Shown in pieces: positions 25,468 to 34,504 of a stretch of 64,000 bases of DNA. The notes under the pieces were generated by a model. The model did not search any database. It worked only from the letters and a program-made list of their open reading frames with translations, and had not been told where the DNA came from. This DNA comes from Paenibacillus urinalis (lineage in GTDB: Bacteria > Bacillota > Bacilli > Paenibacillales > Paenibacillaceae), in contig NZ_CP118108.1 of NCBI RefSeq assembly GCF_028747985.1, positions 2,423,501 to 2,487,500 of the forward strand. Direction: 5' to 3'. A program made the translations under genes and the position numbers. Numbering within the stretch: the first letter of the stretch is position 1; each line of letters opens with the position of its first letter.

Positions 25468-27684
25468 ATGAAACTGAAGAAACTATCCATGCTAACCGTC
25501 CTGGCCTTGTCACAGATCGCTTCAGCTATCCCGGTTAGTGCACAATCTACCGTAACCAATACTCCACAAGAATCGGATGTGAGCGAAGTTCTTGAGCAGA
25601 GCCTGACATCTCAAGAGACTGGAAACGAAGCTTCTATCTCTGATCAGCAAGGCTCTCAAGGAGAAGCTGTAAATAACAACTCTGCGGGTACGGACGAGTC
25701 AGCACCATTGCCAAACGCAGCCACTGGGACGGAACCGGCTGAGGTGACTGAACCGCCAGCAGAAGTTATCGACAATAATACGGATACAACTGAACCCATA
25801 CCTGCGGCTTCCGCTAATGAGCTGATACTGCACTTTAACAGCACGAAGATGGAGCAAGGTGGTCAAGTATATAACGCACCTCAACCAATGCAAGTCAAGA
25901 AGGGTGTTTCGTATGTTCCGATCCGTGCCCTCGTGGACCGTGTAGGCTATAAAGTGACTTATGATAAGAAAACCAAGGAAACCATTATTACGAGCGGAAC
26001 CAACGAGCTTCGCTTCAAAACGGACAGCAGCAAGTATACGGTTAATGGCGTTTCCAAGTCGATGAAAGGCACCTCCTTCCAAACGAAGAATACCTTCATG
26101 GTCCCGCTGACTGCAATTACGCAAGCACTTAACATATCTTATAAGGTAGACAATGTCGGCAAGCGGATCATTATGGATGTGTCGGTTAAGCCTGTTGCCA
26201 AGTTCACCATCCAGGAGAAGGAAATTTTTGCTGGCCAAACGACGCTCACATATGTAACGGAAGCGACTTCCCCTTCAGGACTTGAGATTGTTAACGAACG
26301 CTGGGAAGGCAGACAGGACATTTATGCTCAGTCAGGCGAGTACACCATTACATACACGGTACAAGATGAGAACGGGACCTGGAGTGATCCATACAGCCAG
26401 AAGATAACCGTACTTCAGCCTAATCTGCCGCCGGTTGCCATGTTTACGACGGATAAGGATGAATATCGAATGGGCGAATTCATTACCATTACGGATCAGA
26501 GCACTGACGATGGTCAGATTGTGAAGCATGATTGGAATAATAAAGCTTATGCCCATTTTACACCAGGACCCAAAACGATCAGCCTCACGGTAACGGACAA
26601 TAAAGGGTTAACAGCTACTTATGAGAAGACGATTATTGTAACGGGAGAAACACTGTATTCTGCAGATGACTTTAATAAGCTGCTTCTGCCTCCTGGAGAG
26701 AAGTTCTCTTTTGACGGGTCTAATGTGCCTGCTCTGCCAAAGATCAACTATTCATATTATGATGAGCCGAGCACACTCATTCGCAGTAACAGTCCCGAAA
26801 CCGTTAACAGCGAAGGCATTGTATATAAGGAAACCTCAGTGGGCGACACCCGCTTTATGATCCACCATGTGAACAATGTCGGCAAGAACGTGAAGATGTA
26901 TGTAGTGGCAACGAATAAGAACGCCACGAAGGCCACCATTACGACGGAGAACCTTGGCTTTGCCGGTCCAACAGGTATCGCAACCGCAGCGGGTAAGAAA
27001 TCCGTATACAATTATTTTGAATCCATGCAGAACGGCTCCAAACAATCCATGCTGACACTCGAACCAGGAGAGAGCAAGCTGGTGATGACAGAGCTGAGCA
27101 AGACGAGAATGAAGCAAGGTGATGTTATCTCGTTATTCTCTGATATACACAGCGACTATCCAATTGAGTACAATGTCGTGATGATTGATGAGAAGCTCGA
27201 TCCGCTTACGGTACTTGGTGAATTGCCTGTTCTCGATCGCGATGGTGTTCATAACCGAGGTACGTACCCGAATTCGACTCGAGTAATCCGTTATTCTGAG
27301 TACGTTGGAGATACAGCGCAGCGTTTGGCTCTAGGAGACAATCAGGACGATCCGAATCTGGCCGGTATGGACCCAATGCTCGGTGTTGAAGCATCTAACA
27401 CAGGTAACTTTGGCGTATTGTACAAAATGACATTCGATAACGTAGCGGCCAACACACTCATCTCCTTCAATCCGCGCGGAGGTAAATATTCCGGTTATGC
27501 CATGGTCAACGGCAACATTACGGCGATATACTCAGCCGGTCAGGTGAGCGCGCCTAACGAGCAGGCAGTATTATATCGTACAGGTGACTATAGTCAAAAG
27601 GTAGAAATTCTGATGACTGCTGCACCAGGAAGCAATTTGCCTGTCAATCTGCTCTTTACACCGCTGCCAGAGAAAAGAGAATAG
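25468..27684 (+). CDS. Secreted protein with copper-amine-oxidase-N stalk domain and PKD-like domain
   Basis: This 738-residue exported protein has a Sec signal peptide (MKLKKLSMLTVLALSQIASA), a low-complexity Thr/Pro/Glu linker to about residue 110, then a stalk domain of the copper amine oxidase N-terminal type (residues about 115-235, with SYVPIRALVDRVGYKV and FMVPLTAITQALNISY). A PKD/Ig-like domain follows (near 315-395, PPVAMFTTDKDEYRMGEFI). The long C-terminal half (about 400-738) is a beta-rich region I do not recognise. AAGGAG precedes the ATG. Such proteins are abundant at the Paenibacillus cell surface; the true function is unknown. Confidence 0.8.
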   Translation: MKLKKLSMLTVLALSQIASAIPVSAQSTVTNTPQESDVSEVLEQSLTSQETGNEASISDQQGSQGEAVNNNSAGTDESAPLPNAATGTEPAEVTEPPAEVIDNNTDTTEPIPAASANELILHFNSTKMEQGGQVYNAPQPMQVKKGVSYVPIRALVDRVGYKVTYDKKTKETIITSGTNELRFKTDSSKYTVNGVSKSMKGTSFQTKNTFMVPLTAITQALNISYKVDNVGKRIIMDVSVKPVAKFTIQEKEIFAGQTTLTYVTEATSPSGLEIVNERWEGRQDIYAQSGEYTITYTVQDENGTWSDPYSQKITVLQPNLPPVAMFTTDKDEYRMGEFITITDQSTDDGQIVKHDWNNKAYAHFTPGPKTISLTVTDNKGLTATYEKTIIVTGETLYSADDFNKLLLPPGEKFSFDGSNVPALPKINYSYYDEPSTLIRSNSPETVNSEGIVYKETSVGDTRFMIHHVNNVGKNVKMYVVATNKNATKATITTENLGFAGPTGIATAAGKKSVYNYFESMQNGSKQSMLTLEPGESKLVMTELSKTRMKQGDVISLFSDIHSDYPIEYNVVMIDEKLDPLTVLGELPVLDRDGVHNRGTYPNSTRVIRYSEYVGDTAQRLALGDNQDDPNLAGMDPMLGVEASNTGNFGVLYKMTFDNVAANTLISFNPRGGKYSGYAMVNGNITAIYSAGQVSAPNEQAVLYRTGDYSQKVEILMTAAPGSNLPVNLLFTPLPEKRE

Positions 27685-27698
27685 GATTCTTAAATAAC

Positions 27699-27742
27699 GA
27701 ACAGCCATTTATCCTAGAGAACCTGGGATGGATGGCTGTTTG
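27699..27742. terminator. Bidirectional terminator between stalk protein and LysR genes
   Basis: AACAGCCAT and ATGGCTGTT arms with an inner ATCC/GGAT region; the plus T-tract is short. It lies between convergent genes. Confidence 0.65.
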
Positions 27743-27745
27743 ACG

Positions 27746-28600
27746 TTATTGAATACCGAGCATCGCTAGTCCGAGCTCAATTCTGGGATCATCCTGATTG
27801 TCTGTCAGATATACGACATACAATTTGGAGGGTGGAGCCGTAAATTCAGAGAGCAGCTCGTACAGCTGTCCTGTCTGAATATACGGATCGGCTATAGTGC
27901 GGGGAAGATAACCAAATCCAGCTCCCTGCAGCAGCATGGTCAGCATAATCGCTGAGTGATCTGTCTGGAGCGGGGGAATATAGGCATCCCCCACTATACC
28001 TCTGAACCATTCGGGAAAAGGACGACCCCATTCAATATGATAGTAATCTTGTTCATAGAAATCATCCCTTGTGATGAAGCTGTCTCGCGGTTTGGAGGAA
28101 ACAAGGATAATTTCCTCTTCAAACAAAAACTTCTTCGTAAATTTCGGGTGTTCTGGCGGGTCGTAACGAATGGCCAGTTGTACAATTCCATCCAGTACCA
28201 AGTCACGAATCATATAGCTGGAGTCAATATAGCTTAGAAACTTGACAGCAATACGGGGGTGTTTTTTTCTGAAATCAAGCATGTTCTGCAAATAAGTGTA
28301 GTGCCATACGGAGCCAGGTCCGCTAACAATGAGATGATGATCCACTTCTTCTTGGAGTGTCACCTTACTCTCCTCGTAAATTCGCAGCATTCTCTCCGCA
28401 TAAGGTACAAAGGCAATACCTGCTTGTGTCAGACGGACATTTCGTTTATCCCGGTCGAGCAGAGTTTTTCCTAATGTGGCTTCCAGTGCTTTGATTCTGG
28501 CGGTAACAGCAGATTGTGAAATATGTAAAAATTCTGCCGCCTTCGTAAAATTACGAATCTTGCATACAGCAAGCAGAGCTTCAATCTGTGAGATATCCAT
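27746..28600 (-). CDS. LysR-family transcriptional regulator
   Basis: This 284-residue regulator has the canonical N-terminal winged HTH (MDISQIEALLAVCKIRNFTK, then EFLHISQSAVTARIKALE, residues 1-60) and a two-lobe ligand domain behind it (about 90-284). It is divergent from a GNAT acetyltransferase gene 120 nt away; LysR genes often control their divergent neighbour, so that gene is the best guess for a target. Its co-inducer is unknown. Confidence 0.92.
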   Translation of the reverse strand: MDISQIEALLAVCKIRNFTKAAEFLHISQSAVTARIKALEATLGKTLLDRDKRNVRLTQAGIAFVPYAERMLRIYEESKVTLQEEVDHHLIVSGPGSVWHYTYLQNMLDFRKKHPRIAVKFLSYIDSSYMIRDLVLDGIVQLAIRYDPPEHPKFTKKFLFEEEIILVSSKPRDSFITRDDFYEQDYYHIEWGRPFPEWFRGIVGDAYIPPLQTDHSAIMLTMLLQGAGFGYLPRTIADPYIQTGQLYELLSEFTAPPSKLYVVYLTDNQDDPRIELGLAMLGIQ

Positions 28601-28720
28601 ATGAATATGACCTGCTCTCTAATTATTCAAAATATTAATTATTATAATACATATTATTCGTTATACAAATTAATAGGATTAGGCTATGATTTTGTAAACA
28701 TGAACCGGGAGGTTAGATCC

Positions 28721-29230
28721 ATGCAAAGACAAGCAATGATTAAGCAGTTGACTTCTGTAGAAGATAATATCGAAGAGTTAACAGACTTATTGGTAGATGT
28801 AGTCAACGACGGGGCTTCCATCGGATTTCTGCCACCATTGACGAAGGAGGAGTCCAGAGCTTATTGGGATGGGGTCATTCAGGAGGATGTGCGCTGTTTA
28901 GTCATCATAGAGAATGAAAGAGTCGCAGGAAGCGTGCAGCTTCATGTATGTATTAAGAAAAATGGACTTCACAGAGCCGAAATTGCGAAGCTCATGATTC
29001 ATCCATCTGCGAGACGGCGGGGATACGGAAGAAAGCTATTAGACGCCGCTGAAACCTGTGCCAGGGAGGATAAGAGGACATTAATCGTGCTGGATACGAG
29101 AGATGGAGATCCCTCCAATCTTCTGTATCAATCCCATGGTTATCTCTTTGCTGGTCAGATCCCGTACTATGCAAGAAGTGAGACTGGGGAGCTTGATGCA
29201 ACAAATTATTATTATAAATTGTTAAAATAA
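28721..29230 (+). CDS. GNAT-family N-acetyltransferase
   Basis: This 169-residue acetyl-CoA-dependent acetyltransferase shows motif A in EIAKLMIHPSARRRGYGRKL (residues about 85-105), with the R-x-x-G-x-G/A CoA-binding loop RRRGYG. The C-terminal YQSHGYLFAGQIPYYA fits motif B. ATG 28721 follows GGGAGG at 8 nt; the frame is open to 28601 without a binding site. It is divergent from a LysR gene. The acceptor could be an amino acid, a drug or a protein; it cannot be told. Confidence 0.88.
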   Translation: MQRQAMIKQLTSVEDNIEELTDLLVDVVNDGASIGFLPPLTKEESRAYWDGVIQEDVRCLVIIENERVAGSVQLHVCIKKNGLHRAEIAKLMIHPSARRRGYGRKLLDAAETCAREDKRTLIVLDTRDGDPSNLLYQSHGYLFAGQIPYYARSETGELDATNYYYKLLK

Positions 29231-29266
29231 CCAGACTGCCAGCTAGATCAAGCAGACTGTAAAAAA

Positions 29267-29309
29267 AAGAGTCTCAGCTAGAACACCATTCTAGCTAAGG
29301 CTCTTTTCT
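29267..29309 (+). terminator. Intrinsic terminator after GNAT gene
   Basis: AGAG...CAGCTAGAA and TTCTAGCT...GCTCT pair around a 5-nt loop, followed by TTTT. The A-rich left flank could let it work for the minus-strand microprotein gene as well. Confidence 0.75.
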
Positions 29310-29324
29310 ATTACATGCGCAAAA

Positions 29325-29423
29325 TCAATACCAATTAAAAGATTTAGAGATAATCACCAGCAAGATGAATAATACGAGAATACCTCCGATGCTAAAGCCG
29401 TTGTATCCGCCTTCGTTGCTCAT
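29325..29423 (-). CDS. YjcZ-family sporulation microprotein (32 aa)
   Basis: A 32-codon gene is hidden on the minus strand. An excellent ribosome binding site AAAGGAGGTGC lies 8 nt before ATG 29423. The product has a Gly/Asn/Tyr-rich head (NEGGYNGFSIGG) and one hydrophobic helix (ILVLFILLVIIS) ending in a short polar tail. This head-plus-helix layout is that of the YjcZ family of small sporulation proteins, common in multiple copies in Bacillales. Function in the spore coat or membrane is not known in detail. Confidence 0.75.
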   Translation of the reverse strand: MSNEGGYNGFSIGGILVLFILLVIISKSFNWY

Positions 29424-29594
29424 TTATCCGCACCTCCTTTACTGGAGTTAATAGCATCTTATGCATTCCCTTATGATATGGATTGCGCTATTAACTATTT
29501 TTAATAGAGTTGAAGCAATTTCTTAATCCCTTTAGCTGCTTTATGATATGTTTAGATAACAAAAATCTAAGAAATCGATTACAGGAGGAGCCTC

Positions 29595-30698
29595 ATGGAA
29601 CAAAACAACAAAATCACATTAGCAGAAGCATACAACAAGAGTGAATACCCTATTCTGGGGAATGGTAAATGGAATGTTCAGATGCTGAAGGAGGCATTTG
29701 AGCATGTGGATGGGGCAATGGCAGGAGACCGTTATGGTACAGGCAAAGTGATTGAAGATTTTGAACGTAAAATGGCGGATATGTTAGGGAAAGAATCCGC
29801 AGTGTTTTTTCCGAGTGGTACGATGGCGCAGCAGATTGCGATGCGAATATGGTCAGATGAGAAAGGCAGCAAAATCGTCGCATATCATCCACTCAGCCAT
29901 TTGGAGATTCATGAGGAAGACGGTCTCAAGGAGCTGCACCACTTGGAGCCTGTCCTTCTCGGAGAAGCACACCGTCTAATTCGATTGCAAGATGTGAAGC
30001 AGTTAGGAGGAGATGTGGCATGCTTGCTGCTAGAATTGCCGCAGCGTGAGATTGGAGGTCAGCTGCCGGAGTTTGAGGAGCTTGTTGAAATCTCTGCCTA
30101 TTGCAGAGAACAGGGGATTCGGCTGCACCTGGACGGTGCAAGACTATTCGAAACAACACCTTACTATGGAAAGTCCGCAGCCGAGATATGTGCGCTGTTT
30201 GACAGTGTGTATGTCTCCTTTTATAAAGGAATTGGCGGTATAGCTGGTGCGATATTAGCAGGACCTGAAAAATTCACTACAGTATCCAAGGTATGGAAGA
30301 GACGTCACGGAGGAGATTTGATTGGGCTGTATCCTTACATTCTGAGCAGCGATTATTATTTAAATAAACGGATTGACCGAATGGCAGAATATTATAACAG
30401 GGCAAAGGAGCTCGCCGGCTTGTTCAATCAGTGTTCAGGAGTTAGAACTGTTCCACAGGTCCCCGTGACAAATATGTTTCATCTTCATTTTCATATGTCT
30501 GCTGGGGAGCTTGAGCCCATACTGATTGATGTATATACACAAACAGGAGTCGGCTTAATCTCGTTCCTGCGAGAAGTTCACAATCAGGAATGCAAGACAG
30601 AGATTAGTATTGGAGATCGCTATGGCGATGTACCGCAAGATCGGCTAGATCAGGCGATTCAATTACTTCAGGAGAACATGTTTAAAGTAAAGAGGTAG
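29595..30698 (+). CDS. Threonine-aldolase-family PLP-dependent lyase
   Basis: This 367-residue enzyme belongs to the beta-eliminating lyase/threonine aldolase family (PLP fold type I). Visible features: FFPSGTMAQQIAMRIW (phosphate-binding region near residue 75-90), IRLHLDGARLFE with the cofactor-contacting aspartate (near 175-185), and the Schiff-base lysine in SVYVSFYKGIGGIAGA (near residue 214). The family cleaves threonine or allo-threonine to glycine and acetaldehyde, or acts on related beta-hydroxy amino acids. ACAGGAGGAG precedes the ATG. No terminator or partner gene is obvious; an inverted repeat CTATTAA/TTAATAG lies 90-110 nt upstream. Confidence 0.85.
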   Translation: MEQNNKITLAEAYNKSEYPILGNGKWNVQMLKEAFEHVDGAMAGDRYGTGKVIEDFERKMADMLGKESAVFFPSGTMAQQIAMRIWSDEKGSKIVAYHPLSHLEIHEEDGLKELHHLEPVLLGEAHRLIRLQDVKQLGGDVACLLLELPQREIGGQLPEFEELVEISAYCREQGIRLHLDGARLFETTPYYGKSAAEICALFDSVYVSFYKGIGGIAGAILAGPEKFTTVSKVWKRRHGGDLIGLYPYILSSDYYLNKRIDRMAEYYNRAKELAGLFNQCSGVRTVPQVPVTNMFHLHFHMSAGELEPILIDVYTQTGVGLISFLREVHNQECKTEISIGDRYGDVPQDRLDQAIQLLQENMFKVKR

Positions 30699-30728
30699 AT
30701 TACGAGCTTGATGCATGAGATTCTCATC

Positions 30729-31535
30729 TTATGATAACTGTGTGCTGCTTTTCCTAGATAGGAAGGACCTCGAATTAACGGATTTGTACCATTGTGAGCA
30801 AAGTATTGTGATGAGGAGGACATCAATAATATCTCCTCCATAATACATAAGCATAGCTCCAGTTTCAGTCTGCGATAGATTTACACCTATAGGAGGGTGA
30901 GCATAAATATACTTGGACAGGATATTATGTCCTGCCGACGAGAGCAGCAAGATACTGGCTCTAAGTCTGAAGCTGTACCGATGTGGAACAGGATCCACAT
31001 CGATCATGGAGCATGTAAACAGGAATCCGGCTAGCAGCATATGAACATGGACGAACCAGTGCAGCCAAAGGTGATGATGCATAAGTGAATAGATGCTCGT
31101 CGTATACAGAAGCCACATACTTCCGAGGTTGATGAGTGACGCTGAAATAGGATGACTGATCATTCGGATCACAGGTCGGTTGAGGAATGAAATGAACCTC
31201 CGGGCTAGTCGAACAGGAAGTGTACGCAGGATGAGTGTCATCGGAGCTGCAAATACAAGCAGGATGGGAGCGAGCATTCCAATCAGCAAGTGACTGATCA
31301 TGTGATATCGAAAATCGTGATGGGCCGCATTAGCTAAAGGTCCGAAGACTGCAGCGATCGCACATGTGATACCGAGGAGCCAGAAGAGAGTCCGGTGTAT
31401 CTTCCATGTTCGCAGCTTTTGGCTGGACACAATAGCTGCAATCATATACGCGATCATCACTGTAATGAGAGGCAGAGCAAATATATAGAGGGAAAGAGAA
31501 TGCTGGGCTGAAGGAATGTGATTATGAATCGGCAT
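30729..31535 (-). CDS. CtaG-family cytochrome c oxidase assembly protein
   Basis: This 268-residue protein has about seven hydrophobic segments and conserved histidines, as in the caa3-type CtaG family that takes part in copper-dependent oxidase assembly. Motifs include HDFRYHMISHLLIGMLAPILL, LMHHHLWLHWFVHVHMLLAG and SSAGHNILSKYIYAHPP, all histidine-bearing. The gene overlaps the upstream DUF2243 gene by 14 nt, so the two are co-translated. No oxidase subunit genes are nearby. Confidence 0.87.
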   Translation of the reverse strand: MPIHNHIPSAQHSLSLYIFALPLITVMIAYMIAAIVSSQKLRTWKIHRTLFWLLGITCAIAAVFGPLANAAHHDFRYHMISHLLIGMLAPILLVFAAPMTLILRTLPVRLARRFISFLNRPVIRMISHPISASLINLGSMWLLYTTSIYSLMHHHLWLHWFVHVHMLLAGFLFTCSMIDVDPVPHRYSFRLRASILLLSSAGHNILSKYIYAHPPIGVNLSQTETGAMLMYYGGDIIDVLLITILCSQWYKSVNSRSFLSRKSSTQLS

Positions 31536-32043
31536 AGGTTGAAGCTGCTCCTGTATGTTTTGTTTGAATAATCAATGTCACTCCACCAATGACTAACAAT
31601 ATGGCAAACAGGTTCCAGATGATGTCGTAGATGATTACATTCTCCACATACCTGATCTGATGGAGCAGCATGAGCTTATGTTGAATCGTACCATCGTATA
31701 GTTGAAACAAACCACCACCCAATAGGACGCCGCCCCACCAGCGTTTCTTATGCAGAGAGTTTAGTCTCAGCAGATGTGCAAGCATAAATAAACTTCCGAT
31801 CGTAGCAAACCAACTGAAGGCATGAAACAAACCGTCGGAGATAAGTCCGATAGAGGTCGTCGATTTATCATAGAAATGATGCCAATGAAGCAGCTGATGA
31901 AAAATAGTTTCATCTACAAAGCTCACAAGTCCCAGACCAAATAAAATACCAGACCATAGGTTTAATGATGACAGACGACCCTGCGCTCCGACAGAGCCAG
32001 GGTTCAATGTTGTTTTCGATTCTGGCCGGCTTTGATTGTGCAC
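31522..32043 (-). CDS. DUF2243 membrane protein
   Basis: This protein of about 173 residues has four hydrophobic segments with conserved His/Asp residues (FVDETIFHQLLHWHHFYD near residue 40-57; LFQLYDGTIQHKLMLLHQIR near 110-130), the DUF2243 signature. GTG 32043 is preferred as start: the only strong binding site, GGAGGT, lies 7 nt before it and overlaps the in-frame ATG at 32058. The family frequently neighbours CtaG-like genes, which fits the 14-nt overlap here, and suggests a role in metal handling or oxidase assembly. That role is inference. Confidence 0.82.
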   Translation of the reverse strand: MHNQSRPESKTTLNPGSVGAQGRLSSLNLWSGILFGLGLVSFVDETIFHQLLHWHHFYDKSTTSIGLISDGLFHAFSWFATIGSLFMLAHLLRLNSLHKKRWWGGVLLGGGLFQLYDGTIQHKLMLLHQIRYVENVIIYDIIWNLFAILLVIGGVTLIIQTKHTGAASTYADS

Positions 32044-32058
32044 GTTAAGTACCTCCAT

Positions 32059-32425
32059 AAGCTAGTATGTATGAATTAAGTCTAACCAGAAAAAAACATC
32101 TGCAAACTTACCCCAATAAAAGCAGATATGACGAGCACGAACGAAAGTACTATCTTCTTTTATTATAATTTCAACATATGAAAAATTCATAATAGGAAGT
32201 AATCTTATTTATCTAGATACTTTCCATAAAATTACTTCCTATCACCTTATCTGGATCAGATTGGTATAAGAAAAAAGGAAGCCTTAAAAATATTTTACCG
32301 AAATTCATGATTTCGGTGTGAACCATTACGCATTTTTTGTAACAAGAGTATAAAATAAAGAATAAGAATAATAACGATTCAGAAGCTTAGGATATAAAAA
32401 TGATGCTTGATGAGGAGGCCGGAAG
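32059..32425. other. 367-nt AT-rich intergenic region with two inverted repeats
   Basis: No gene is seen. It contains ATAGGAAGTAAT (32192-32203) facing ATTACTTCCTAT (32231-32242), a perfect 12-bp inverted repeat with a 27-nt spacer, and ACCGAAATTCATGATTTCGGT (32297-32317; an 8-bp palindrome with a 5-nt centre). Both lie between the divergent DUF2243 and CBS genes and could be operators or RNA hairpins. Confidence 0.5.
32192..32242. repeat. 12-bp perfect inverted repeat
   Basis: Arms ATAGGAAGTAAT and ATTACTTCCTAT, 27 nt apart, not followed by a T tract on either strand. It lies in the promoter region shared by two divergent genes. Confidence 0.7.
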
Positions 32426-32869
32426 ATGAAGGCGCATGACATTATGATTAGTCCCGTATACAAAGTGAAAGAAAGTGACAATGTGGAACAGGTTATTCAG
32501 AGATTTATCGATCATCGGATCAGTGGTCTTCCGGTAGTCAATGAACGCAATGAAATTGTCGGCTACATTAGCGACGGAGACATTATGCGTTATATTGGCA
32601 AGAAGGATGATATGTTTATATATACATACGCCGTCAATTTGAATTACGAGGAATATGAGGATCGTGTCAAACAAATTATGAAATTGAATGTGATGTCCAT
32701 ATGTAAGAAAAAAGTGATAACCGTATCCTGGAATGAGGATATTGAGATCATTGCATCCATTCTCGGAAAAAAACAGATCAAGAAGCTGCCCGTACACCGT
32801 AATGGCGTTCTTGCAGGCATTATCAGCAGAGGCGATGTTATTCGCCATTCCTTTCAATCTCTTTTGTAG
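32426..32869 (+). CDS. CBS-domain protein
   Basis: This 147-residue protein consists of two CBS modules (residues about 7-60 and 88-145), recognised by MISPVYKVKESDNVEQVIQR, ISGLPVVNERNEIVGYISDGD and KKLPVHRNGVLAGIISRGD. Paired CBS domains bind adenosyl ligands such as AMP, ATP or SAM and regulate partners; no fused enzyme domain is present. GAGGAGG precedes the ATG. It is transcribed toward the TIM-barrel gene 78 nt away. Confidence 0.92.
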   Translation: MKAHDIMISPVYKVKESDNVEQVIQRFIDHRISGLPVVNERNEIVGYISDGDIMRYIGKKDDMFIYTYAVNLNYEEYEDRVKQIMKLNVMSICKKKVITVSWNEDIEIIASILGKKQIKKLPVHRNGVLAGIISRGDVIRHSFQSLL

Positions 32870-32947
32870 TTCTGGAATATGATGTAGGATAGACATAAGA
32901 AATCTCTTTACCGTATTCATATCCAAGCTAGAAAGGGTGAAGTGAAC

Positions 32948-33769
32948 GTGAAAAAAGGACTGACAAAAGCAGGGATTGGTTCAATTGATGACGTCTTGTT
33001 CATACAAAAAGCAGCAGAATATGGTTTTGAGGCGGTTGATCTGGACGCCAAGCAGCTTGTTGATAAAATAGGATTGGAAACAGCACAGCAGCTTCTCAAC
33101 GAACACGGCATAATTATTGGATCTATAGGACTGAGCGTAGAATGGCGCGGTACGGATGAACAGTTTAAGCAAGGATTAGAGGGGCTTGCCCTATCAGCAG
33201 CCCGTGCTGAACAGCTTGGATGTACGGCTTGTACTACATATATTTTACCTTCCACTGACGAGAAAGCGGCTTCATTTATGGCCAGAAGCATTTCACGGTT
33301 AAGATGGTGTGCTGAAGTGCTTGGGGTCTATGGCATACGTCTCGGTCTTGAATTTGTGGGGCCGCATCATTTAAGAACGGCATGGAAGTATCCTTTTATC
33401 TGGACCGCAGAAGAAACGCTGGAGATGATCGACGCAATTGGCTTGTCCAATGTGGGATTGCTGGTTGATTTTTATCATTGTCATACAACAGGCTTGACTC
33501 CGAATGCTCTGCTTCAACTCAAAGAGAATCAAATCGTCCATGTGCACATAAACGATGCCTATGATCTTCCTGTAGAGCAGCTGCTGGATAACGATCGCGC
33601 TTATCCTGGAGAAGGAGTCATTGATCTGTCCGGCTACTTGAGCAGCTTAGCACGAATCGGATATCATGGTGTTGTGTCCCAAGAGATTTTGTCTCCGGCC
33701 CAGCCGGAAGGAACATGGGATGACTTATTAGCCCGCTCCCGCAGCGGATTCGGAAAGGTGTTCAAGTAA
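32948..33769 (+). CDS. Sugar phosphate isomerase/epimerase-like TIM-barrel protein
   Basis: This 273-residue protein has the AP-endonuclease-2/xylose-isomerase-like TIM-barrel fold. Metal-binding candidates are visible in LGLEFVGPHH (near 140), LLVDFYHCH (near 180), HVHINDAYD (near 200) and VSQEILSPA (near 243), the usual Glu/Asp/His set. GTG 32948 has AAAGGGTGA 8-10 nt upstream; another GTG six bases before is too close to it. It is followed directly by a NUDIX gene whose ATG starts one base after the stop, so the pair is translationally coupled. The substrate is unknown. Confidence 0.83.
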   Translation: MKKGLTKAGIGSIDDVLFIQKAAEYGFEAVDLDAKQLVDKIGLETAQQLLNEHGIIIGSIGLSVEWRGTDEQFKQGLEGLALSAARAEQLGCTACTTYILPSTDEKAASFMARSISRLRWCAEVLGVYGIRLGLEFVGPHHLRTAWKYPFIWTAEETLEMIDAIGLSNVGLLVDFYHCHTTGLTPNALLQLKENQIVHVHINDAYDLPVEQLLDNDRAYPGEGVIDLSGYLSSLARIGYHGVVSQEILSPAQPEGTWDDLLARSRSGFGKVFK

Positions 33770-34171
33770 ATGACAACAACAATAGATAAGATCGCATGGA
33801 TTCACTTGCTTAATGGTCAAATCCTAGGTGCTCGCAGTAAAGGCAAGGATACGTATTATTTGCCGGGTGGCAAAAGGGAATCTGGTGAGACGGATGAAGA
33901 AACGTTGATTCGTGAAATCAGAGAAGAGTTATCAGTCGATATACTTAAGGAGCGGATTCAATTATACGGTACGTTCGAGGCCCCGGCACATGGCAAATCG
34001 GAAGGGATTCAAGTGATGATGACCTGCTACATGGCTGATTACGAAGGAGTCTTAAGCCCTGAATCCGAGATTGAGGAGCTGAAATGGTTGAACTATGTCG
34101 ATCGGGAGCAAGTATCGGCAGTAACACAGCTCATTTTTGACCAGCTTCATAGCGAGAATCTGTTGAAGTAG
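33770..34171 (+). CDS. NUDIX hydrolase
   Basis: This 133-residue pyrophosphohydrolase carries a Nudix box GGKRESGETDEETLIREIRE-EL (near residues 36-58): G-x5-E-x7-R-E-x-x-E-E is complete, while the usual glycine near its end is Ser/Leu. The N-terminal NGQILGARSKGKDTYYLPGG is typical. The start ATG abuts the previous stop, and AAAGGTG inside the preceding gene serves as binding site. A strong terminator lies 66 nt downstream. Substrate could be a nucleotide or sugar-nucleotide. Confidence 0.9.
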   Translation: MTTTIDKIAWIHLLNGQILGARSKGKDTYYLPGGKRESGETDEETLIREIREELSVDILKERIQLYGTFEAPAHGKSEGIQVMMTCYMADYEGVLSPESEIEELKWLNYVDREQVSAVTQLIFDQLHSENLLK

Positions 34172-34236
34172 TCTTTATTCACGTTCAATAGATTAGATGA
34201 CCTGTAAATAATATATTGATGCCTTTAATTTGTATC

Positions 34237-34276
34237 AAAACACAGTGAAGCTCTAGAAGCTTCACTGTGTTTTTTA
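34237..34276 (+). terminator. Intrinsic terminator after NUDIX gene
   Basis: AAAACACAGTGAAGCT and AGCTTCACTGTGTTTT form a 16-bp stem with a 5-nt loop and a T6 end. It closes the epimerase-NUDIX operon. Confidence 0.85.
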
Positions 34277-34414
34277 CTTTAATAATCCGTATAGACAAGT
34301 GTTTTCACTTCACGTAAACTAAGCAATAGACGCCATTCCGGGCGGGAATCCGATGGATACTCGTGTTTAGTGATATGGTACTATATTTTTGCATGAAGAG
34401 AACGCTTTCGATGA

Positions 34415-34447
34415 AGAATCCGAGTCGTACCTGAGGATTCTTTTTTT
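34415..34447 (+). terminator. Hairpin terminator just upstream of the hybrid kinase gene
   Basis: AGAATCC and GGATTCT are separated by 13 nt and followed by T7, ending 57 nt before the kinase start. Because the NUDIX operon is already terminated at 34276, this hairpin may lie in the kinase leader and act as an attenuator. The 140 nt between the two hairpins also fold locally (CATTCC/GGAATC...) but no riboswitch class was recognised. Confidence 0.6.
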
Positions 34448-34504
34448 GATGATAGACTGCTAATAGCCTCACTTATAAGGAAAAAAGTTCAGGAGGAGAA
34501 ATCA

